This document shows, piece after piece, positions 46,191 through 52,008 of a stretch of DNA of 52,008 nucleotides. The position numbers and the translations under genes are program-made. The DNA is from Candidatus Thorarchaeota archaeon. Lineage in GTDB: Archaea > Asgardarchaeota > Thorarchaeia > Thorarchaeales > Thorarchaeaceae. Where the stretch lies: NCBI GenBank assembly GCA_030612005.1, contig JAUWOU010000007.1:1-52008 (forward strand), given 5' to 3'. The notes under the pieces are model-generated. The model ran no database searches and was not told the DNA's origin. It was given only the letters and a program-made list of their open reading frames with translations. Every line of letters starts with the position of its first letter. Within the stretch, counting starts at the first letter, position 1.

Positions 46191-48218
46191 TTATCGTTCG
46201 ATTTCTCTACGGTATTTTTCTACCAGCTCTACTAGCTGTTCCTCACCTTTCAATCGAGCTTGTTCACGTACACCTTTAATGAACACTTGGAAGATTTTGT
46301 CAAACTTTTTACGACTGATAAATGCAAACTCATCAACTCGTTGTAGCTCCACATCTTTTGCATCAATAACAGGGATTAGTGCTTTTACTAATTCATCTTC
46401 AGAAAGGTGGGACAAGGGTGAATCGATAACCAAAGCGCGTACCTCGCGCTCAATGAGTATACCTGCAGTTTGAGGACCTCCTCCTGAGGCATCTTCAAAT
46501 AAGATAATATCCCCTTGTTTTAGACCGACTTTCTTACTGTACTCTTCTATACTTTCACGAGTGAATTGAGGAATCACTTTGACAGCAAGCATATCTCCAC
46601 GCATTTCGAGATGCTTTACTCCCTTTAGCAACTCAAGTCTAGATTTCAAGGTCTTCATCTGTTTGTTAAGGCGCTCAGTTTCTCGTTGTGCCCTCTTTAG
46701 AGCAGTCTTTGATTTTGCGACCTCTCTATCACGTTTTATCTTCCAGTAGTTTTCTTGATTAACAATATCTAGACTATCAGATAGTTCACTCTCACGAAAT
46801 TTGAGAAACTCTACGAAACGTTTGAGATCATCTACGTTATCAGTAAGTAGACTATTATCAAGAGCTAACTGCTCAGTTTTAACCCAAAGTGCATCAAAGC
46901 GCTCTTGTGTCAGCTCCTCTTCTGGTTGTGGTTGTTCTTCAGGGATGGTTTCAAGTACCTCGGAGTCCATACGCTCCAAGGTTGCGCGTGCTTCATTGAT
47001 TGATGTACCTTTAATCACCAGAGCTTTCAGATGATTTCGATCTATCTTGAGTTGTTCCTCTCGAACCATCCGATCTATCTGTTGCAATTTTGATTGTATT
47101 GATCGATATGCAAATACAGCTGCAGTCAGAGCATCACGTTCATGGGCATTGCGTACTCGAATTTCATCAGAATATTCTCTTGCCAATTCTTGTTTTTCTG
47201 AAACTGGGATTGGTTTTTGTGGTGTGTATACTGTGGCATTTACCGTACTAGCAATCTTCTCTACGAAATGAGGTACCTGTGGTACGTCAGAAGCAATCAT
47301 AACAGGTATACCTTTTTCATAGACCTCCCGTATCATATCAGCCCTAGTTAACCTCTTTCTACTTCTTAGTGCCTGTACTTTTCCGTCCAAAGAAAGAAGA
47401 CAGTATGCTGCTGTTGTTCCAGGGTCTATTCCGAGTATGAAGTATTTAGCTTTTGTGCCAGAAATTGTTGATTTAGGTTCAAGAGGTACAAATTCTACAC
47501 GTTTCCGAACAGGCGAAATCAGGACTTTCCAATCACCACCTTTCTTTGATTCAACTAAACTTCGAATAACAGGAAAAGGTGCGTTAGTCACCAGACGTGC
47601 ACTTGAATATCCAAAATCTGATTTCCGTATATCAATGTCATAATCAATATTCTCATCCTTTAGTTGAGACTCTATGAAGCGTGTCATCTGTTGAATCTCT
47701 GAATGAATTCTTCGCCGGAATCTATTAGCGCTCTGACCGCCACGTCCAGGTTTCTTACCACGTGATACCTTAATCTCACTTTGCTCACTAAAACATTCCA
47801 GTGAATGACCTACACCTCTAAACGCAAGTTGAGTTACGATGCGAGCAGACTCTAATGCATTAGGTTTACCTTTAACATTAAGACCATGGCGTCGAGCTAA
47901 TATTTTGAGAGCTATTTGGCGCGGAGGAATGCCAGTCACTTGAACTATCCGTGTTTCAGTAGGAATTCTATCAACCAAACCAAAGAGAGATTTGCTATCA
48001 GGGACTATTTCAAAGATATTGTCTGTGCAGAGCCACTTTGGATTTATTTCCCGAGTCAGTTTCAAGAGTGCTCCTCGTGATATCTCCGGATATTCGTTGA
48101 GAATGACCCCATCACGCATTATCACACATGCAAATTTTGGCGTTTTTTTAGATTTAGGACTATGTGATGGTAGGATATCAAAACCAATGATGAATACGTT
48201 CTCATTGTCATCGCTCAT
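46191..48218 (-). CDS. DUF460 protein with RuvC-like nuclease domain
   Basis: The 675-residue protein matches archaeal COG2433/DUF460, which combines a RNase H-fold (RuvC/YqgF-like) domain with a long coiled coil. Near its centre ILGIDPGTTAAYCLLSLDG shows the nuclease-fold Asp, and RNAHERDALTAAVFAY is a second motif with acidic residues. A helical and coiled-coil stretch (about 390-590; KSKTALKRAQRETERLNKQM) follows. The N-terminal region ends in a Lys/Arg-rich segment (KVSRGKKPGRGGQSANRFRR). ATG 48218 is preferred to GTG 48230. Its substrate is unknown; nucleic acids are likely. Confidence 0.85.
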   Translation of the reverse strand: MSDDNENVFIIGFDILPSHSPKSKKTPKFACVIMRDGVILNEYPEISRGALLKLTREINPKWLCTDNIFEIVPDSKSLFGLVDRIPTETRIVQVTGIPPRQIALKILARRHGLNVKGKPNALESARIVTQLAFRGVGHSLECFSEQSEIKVSRGKKPGRGGQSANRFRRRIHSEIQQMTRFIESQLKDENIDYDIDIRKSDFGYSSARLVTNAPFPVIRSLVESKKGGDWKVLISPVRKRVEFVPLEPKSTISGTKAKYFILGIDPGTTAAYCLLSLDGKVQALRSRKRLTRADMIREVYEKGIPVMIASDVPQVPHFVEKIASTVNATVYTPQKPIPVSEKQELAREYSDEIRVRNAHERDALTAAVFAYRSIQSKLQQIDRMVREEQLKIDRNHLKALVIKGTSINEARATLERMDSEVLETIPEEQPQPEEELTQERFDALWVKTEQLALDNSLLTDNVDDLKRFVEFLKFRESELSDSLDIVNQENYWKIKRDREVAKSKTALKRAQRETERLNKQMKTLKSRLELLKGVKHLEMRGDMLAVKVIPQFTRESIEEYSKKVGLKQGDIILFEDASGGGPQTAGILIEREVRALVIDSPLSHLSEDELVKALIPVIDAKDVELQRVDEFAFISRKKFDKIFQVFIKGVREQARLKGEEQLVELVEKYRREIER

Positions 48219-48362
48219 TTGTTTCAGCACTCACTCAGAAGGTAATATTCTGAACTGGCTATCAAACTATTTGTCTGTTCAGTTATCAGTAGAATCTTAA
48301 TGCTCCTCAAACAACAAGTATAATAAAGGCGCGCTTGAGCAACACGGCAAGACTTTCTCGAG

Positions 48363-48653
48363 GTGCAACAACTGTCCGAAACATTACAAATTGATAACAA
48401 AGATGCAATACTTAAGATTGGACGTGCCCTATCATCTGGGACTAGGCTAAAAATTCTACATCTTCTTCTTCAAGGAGAGAAAGATGTAACACGAGTAGCT
48501 CGTCACCTTGGTGGTACAGAGGCTAATGCAAGTGCACAGATTAAAATCTTGTACGAAGCTGGTTTGTTAGAATGTAGATATGAACCAGGTCAGCATGGTC
48601 TGAAAAAGATATCAAAGACAAAAGTGAAACGTATCACTATTGACTTAGATTGA
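48363..48653 (+). CDS. ArsR-like helix-turn-helix regulator
   Basis: The 96-residue protein is a single winged helix of the ArsR or HTH_20 kind: LKILHLLLQGEKDVTRVARH (about 28-47) and EANASAQIKILYEAGLLECR (about 50-69), with the wing near YEPGQHGLKKISKTKVKR. No metal-binding Cys pattern is present, so it is not a typical metal sensor. It starts with GTG 48363; TATA-like AGTATAATAAA lies near 48319. The target is unknown. Confidence 0.82.
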   Translation: MQQLSETLQIDNKDAILKIGRALSSGTRLKILHLLLQGEKDVTRVARHLGGTEANASAQIKILYEAGLLECRYEPGQHGLKKISKTKVKRITIDLD

Positions 48654-48691
48654 ATTGGTTACAACTAATTCTATTCAGCTGGAGAGTTTGC

Positions 48692-49303
48692 TTAACTGAC
48701 AAGATGGGCTTTCCAGCGACGTATTCTTTTCAAAATATTATCTCGCTCTTCGGTCCTGATTGCTCGTTTTCCTCGTGCTTTTAAGAAATTCAGGACTATA
48801 TCCATATCACGTGCGACTTTTTTCTTTTTCTCATCATCATCGATAAGATATTCCTTTGCAGCCTGAAGGTATTCCAGGATTATGTCTGCAGTTGCTTCTC
48901 CAGTCCTCAGTTCACGAGCTATGGGATCAAGAACTCTACTTACTTTGGCATTCGATGAACTTGAATCCGAAGAATCAGTGATAGGACCATTTTCATCTGC
49001 AGTATCTGTAATTTCTTGAAGAGTATGTTCTGAGTGGGAATTTGTATCTGGACTATCTTCCTTTATTGAATCAGAGGATGATTCTATTTCAACTGTATCA
49101 TTTAATGGTTTTACTTCAGAGAATAGAGGTACAATAGAGGGAGGCATATCAGCAGGGAGTCCTGTAACTAGATGAAGGCGTTCTCTCAATTCTCGTAACT
49201 GATCAAAGAGTTCGACTAGACCGGATTGCATATGATCGATTAGTTGTCGGATATCATTCAATTCGTCATCATTCAAGGACTTGAAGCCCCCAGAGTATTT
49301 CAC
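48692..49303 (-). CDS. Unknown acidic and helical protein upstream of HerA
   Basis: The 203-residue protein has an N-terminal coiled coil (LNDDELNDIRQLIDHMQSGL), a long Ser/Asp/Glu-rich disordered middle (about 80-130) and a helical C-terminal part with Lys/Arg (KKKKVARDMDIVLNFLKARG). No family is recognised. It is leftward and follows HerA by about 45 nt, so it could belong to the HerA-NurA transcription unit, but no functional link can be shown. Confidence 0.6.
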   Translation of the reverse strand: MKYSGGFKSLNDDELNDIRQLIDHMQSGLVELFDQLRELRERLHLVTGLPADMPPSIVPLFSEVKPLNDTVEIESSSDSIKEDSPDTNSHSEHTLQEITDTADENGPITDSSDSSSSNAKVSRVLDPIARELRTGEATADIILEYLQAAKEYLIDDDEKKKKVARDMDIVLNFLKARGKRAIRTEERDNILKRIRRWKAHLVS

Positions 49304-49347
49304 TAATGATTTTAATCTATGGTCTTATCAGGATTGTGGGGAGGGCC

Positions 49348-50862
49348 TCATTTATCTGCTTTTTTCACCGCTTCAGTAAGACTCAATGCCAATCCATCAG
49401 GCTCATACTTTCGTTGCCTTATTTTTACAAAAGTTGGAACGGACACTGTTTCTCCAACGAATAGAGCTTCCCCAATCTCAAGTGTAGTGATTGCATCTAA
49501 CGATGACCGATCAATACCCTCACTTGACCTACCGATATGTTCCAAGTCATATGGATTCGTACATCGTAGAATAGCTTGATTGCTACATTGGCTAAGCACG
49601 GTTGTTGATAATTTAACAGGTCTTTGCGATATTAAACATAGAAGTGCATGGAATTTTCTACCTTCTCTAGCGATGGTTTCAATACGGCTCTTGGGAAGAG
49701 CTAACTCATGGCGACTCTCTGGGCAAAACTGATGAGCCTCTTCTAATATCAATAATACTGGTGGTATTTCATTTCTTCTTCTAAGATATAGGAGTTCGCT
49801 TGCTAAATGAGCAACGACTATCTGTTTTTTCTTCAGACTAATGAAATCACTAAGGTCGATTAAAGTGATTTTTCCGGGTTTTACGATGCTTTTTACATCA
49901 GGAACAGAGCTCTTCCCAAAAAGACGTGTGTCATCAAGATTGATTAGCCATCCAATAAGCGCTTCTCTCGTATTTTTACTGATTGTTTCATTTTCCCTTA
50001 CATGAGTTACAATATCTGCAAGGGTATATCCATCTTTCATTGTCCCACGCATTTCAGAGATGACTCGTCTGAGATCACGCACTTGAATTGAACTCATATC
50101 AGCGACAAGAGAGCTTATAGTTTCAGCAGCAAGTGACTGAACAGGAATCTGGATATGAGAGGCTCTTATGTGCTCAACTTGAAACTCATTATCAGAAAGT
50201 CCAAGATCTTTCGGTTTGATATCCTTGAGATAAGTATACTCACCATGTACATCTACAACCACTACAGAAAGTCGACCTTGTTCTTTCTTCCGCGAAATAA
50301 TTTCTTCAAGTAAAACTGAAATGAAGTAAGACTTTCCAGCTCCGCTCATTGCCAGTATGGCAAGATGCTTTGATAATAATCGGTTGATTGATGGTGTAAA
50401 TTCTAGATTATGGTATGCAAGGTTTCCAAGATGCAAACCCTCTTTGTTATCCAGTTTGAGAAACGCAGAGAGTGTATCTTCATCGATTCTTCTGACCACT
50501 GCTCCTGGTGATACCGCAAAATATGGACGTGCAGTTCGGTTCTCAACCCATAGTCCTAGAACTCTTGTCTTTGCAATCGTATACTGCCATCTATCTGTAG
50601 GGAATATTGCGCGTAATGGTTCTCCCCTCGATTGATACTCTCGAACAGCCTCAGCATGTTGGTAGTATCTATTTGTGCGAAGTAAATCCTGAACTCTGGC
50701 AATTACAATTCCATTATCTGTCACAACAGACACAAATTCTCCCCGTCTTGCAATGATTTCCTTTGGACCACCTTCTAAAACAAAGGAGAATTCCAAAACA
50801 TTGGGTCCTTTGTCTGTGCTGATAACAGTTCCAAGTCTAGCAGTCATTTCATACTCTGTCAA
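49348..50862 (-). CDS. herA: DNA double-strand-break helicase HerA
   Basis: The 504-residue protein is HerA, the bidirectional hexameric ATPase that works with NurA to resect DNA ends. An N-terminal HAS-barrel (about 1-100; LGTVISTDKGPNVLEFSFVL) precedes the RecA-like ATPase, with Walker A AMSGAGKSYFIS (about 190-201), VVVVDVHGEYTYL and Walker B LLILEEAHQFCPESR. The C-terminus has SQRPVKLSTTVLSQC and the sensor region. TTG 50862 follows GGAGGAGGT by 9 nt, supporting this start over ATG 50847. It follows nurA by 6 nt. Mre11 and Rad50 may lie beyond the window edge. Confidence 0.94.
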   Translation of the reverse strand: MTEYEMTARLGTVISTDKGPNVLEFSFVLEGGPKEIIARRGEFVSVVTDNGIVIARVQDLLRTNRYYQHAEAVREYQSRGEPLRAIFPTDRWQYTIAKTRVLGLWVENRTARPYFAVSPGAVVRRIDEDTLSAFLKLDNKEGLHLGNLAYHNLEFTPSINRLLSKHLAILAMSGAGKSYFISVLLEEIISRKKEQGRLSVVVVDVHGEYTYLKDIKPKDLGLSDNEFQVEHIRASHIQIPVQSLAAETISSLVADMSSIQVRDLRRVISEMRGTMKDGYTLADIVTHVRENETISKNTREALIGWLINLDDTRLFGKSSVPDVKSIVKPGKITLIDLSDFISLKKKQIVVAHLASELLYLRRRNEIPPVLLILEEAHQFCPESRHELALPKSRIETIAREGRKFHALLCLISQRPVKLSTTVLSQCSNQAILRCTNPYDLEHIGRSSEGIDRSSLDAITTLEIGEALFVGETVSVPTFVKIRQRKYEPDGLALSLTEAVKKADK

Positions 50863-50868
50863 TAGTAA

Positions 50869-52008
50869 TTAACCTCCTCCGAAAGGATTTCTGGAACGTC
50901 TCTTCTCTAAAGATGTATATGTGAGACCTGAGAGCGCCATTAGTCTGTCAACAATCAATTGTGTTTCATTCAATGATATTTTAGCCCTAGTATCAGCTTC
51001 AAGAATAGGTGCAGGAATACCATATTCTGGATGTTGCCAAGAAAGGGGGAGTATCGCAGCTAGTGCGCGATCGATCTTCCATACATCTTCAGAAGTTCCA
51101 TCAGTTAGTATCTCTATTCTTAGAGGGAGATCATCTCTAGCAGTCTTTAGATATGTAACCCATATTGATGATGCCCAATTTGAAATATCTTCAGAAAGTG
51201 GATTTGAATTGAGCTGTAGCTCAGAGGAGTACCTGAAGATGAAAGAACGCTCACCTTCTTCCAAATACGTATCAAGAATGTCACAATCTCTTGTAATTTT
51301 CAAGAGCCAACGATAATCAACGCCCTGCATCAGTTCAAATATTGCTGGTTTTCGAATGATATGTGGAAGTATATCGCCTAAGAGATTAGTAACTCTGCTG
51401 GATTTGCTGTCTTTTACAATTCCAACAAGAGTAGTTCCTCTCTTTCGAGCCTTGTTGTACAGTTGTTTGTATAATGCAATGACTTCTTGGAACTTCTCAA
51501 AAACAACAGATCCAGTTTGAGGTCTGTCTCTGGGATGATAGAATAATGATCCATCAACAAGAATGATATCTGTATGAAATTCTTCAAGAACAGCAAGAGT
51601 CACTCTGAGTTCTGTTGCTACCCTTTCTAGTGATGAAAGTTGATCCAATTCTGCACCAGAAAGTGTAAGCATCATCGGTCTAATCTGAGGTTCGGGAAAT
51701 GGATCAGGATAGAACTCTACATTGGGTCCTTCCTCTGGTCCGAATTGGAAGATGACCGCAATACCTCTTGTCAAAAGAAGGTCCATTGATCTAAAGCGTC
51801 TGCGGACTAAGCCTCCGTCTATACCTGCAATTTTCAGACCTGATAGACTAGTAGGTTCAATCTTTTTTGTAAAATCAGAGTCAATGATACTGGATGCGAT
51901 TGCGGGAAACTTAGCCAGATTAATTGTATCTTTGATGCGTTCCATGACCTTGCCAAATTGGTTTTTAGTGGTCTCGATTCGCTCTATCTCTTCAACGAGT
52001 TGTGATAA
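50869..52008 (-). CDS. nurA: NurA nuclease, N-terminus cut by window edge
   Basis: The frame is open from 52008 to the stop at 50869, at least 379 codons. It holds the NurA motifs AGIDGGLVRRRF (with the first catalytic Asp) and DIILVDGSLFYHPRDR with another acidic site; a C-terminal region rich in helices and LPLSWQHPEYGIPAPILEAD follows. NurA cleaves DNA from 5' to 3' with HerA. An ATG at 51945 could start a shorter form, but the frame continues upstream with a helical LSQLVEEIERIETTKNQFG, as in full-length NurA proteins. HerA follows 6 nt later. Confidence 0.9.
   Translation of the reverse strand, partial: LSQLVEEIERIETTKNQFGKVMERIKDTINLAKFPAIASSIIDSDFTKKIEPTSLSGLKIAGIDGGLVRRRFRSMDLLLTRGIAVIFQFGPEEGPNVEFYPDPFPEPQIRPMMLTLSGAELDQLSSLERVATELRVTLAVLEEFHTDIILVDGSLFYHPRDRPQTGSVVFEKFQEVIALYKQLYNKARKRGTTLVGIVKDSKSSRVTNLLGDILPHIIRKPAIFELMQGVDYRWLLKITRDCDILDTYLEEGERSFIFRYSSELQLNSNPLSEDISNWASSIWVTYLKTARDDLPLRIEILTDGTSEDVWKIDRALAAILPLSWQHPEYGIPAPILEADTRAKISLNETQLIVDRLMALSGLTYTSLEKRRSRNPFGGG

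Noticed and set aside
1-52008. CRISPR array
   Set aside because: No set of regularly spaced identical repeats was seen; repeated sequences occur as pairs or triples at irregular distances.

Overview
The window is a stretch of an archaeal chromosome. Diagnostic genes are archaeal ribosomal proteins (L15e, S3Ae, a long S15), RNase P proteins Rpp30 and Pop5, exosome Csl4, RNA polymerase subunit L, TFS, GINS, primase PriS, two PCNAs, Orc1/Cdc6, the small subunit of DNA polymerase D, KEOPS subunits (Kae1, Bud32, Pcc1), an Lsm protein and HerA/NurA. Base composition is AT-leaning, starts include ATG, GTG and TTG, Shine-Dalgarno-like motifs are frequent and many genes overlap by 4 nt. An Asgard archaeon (perhaps Thorarchaeia) is my best guess from the gene mix, but the lineage is an inference.

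Layout. 1-2560: cut N-terminus of a leftward gene, a long non-coding stretch with a dispersed repeat, an unknown gene, a flavin reductase and a phosphoglycerate dehydrogenase. 2585-4811: a possible structured RNA, then the L15e - COG1325 - Rpp30 - Pop5 operon. 4792-6625: JAMM protease, Lrp regulator and HD protein. 6626-12000 is a scrambled accessory zone: two decayed TnpB elements, three copies of the 3' end of mvhD (one attached to an intact gene), a GNAT acetyltransferase and membrane or surface proteins. 12011-14248: HD phosphohydrolase, cupin and acyl-CoA dehydrogenase. 14337-22095: a leftward operon of HdrC, HdrB, an HdrA-like flavoprotein, an HdrA-MvhD fusion and a 972-residue GltD/NfnB-like flavoprotein with extra ferredoxin modules. 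This is probably a soluble flavin-based electron-transfer complex linking NAD(P)H, ferredoxin and a thiol/disulfide or acyl-CoA partner.

22183-32619 is a replication and transcription island: small proteins, GINS, PriS, two PCNAs, an OB-fold protein, TFS, an RNase III-like protein, RpoL, Csl4 and a METTL5-like methyltransferase, all leftward. A candidate origin with an ORB-like element lies next, followed by rightward Orc1/Cdc6 and leftward PolD small subunit. An apparently intact TnpB element (32856-34085) sits between PolD and an AbrB-PhoU regulator.

34107-48230: PhoU regulator, phosphohexomutase, TPR protein, tRNA-Ser(CGA) with a 32-nt intron in its T arm, DsrE-like protein, a membrane-protein gene bracketed by copies of the tRNA-Leu(UAG) 3' end, S3Ae, zinc-ribbon proteins, UPF0147, FAU-1, then Pcc1, a RecJ/Cdc45-like protein, S15, Bud32, Kae1, Lsm and a DUF460 protein. 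48363-52008: ArsR-like regulator, unknown acidic protein, HerA and NurA, the last cut by the right edge.
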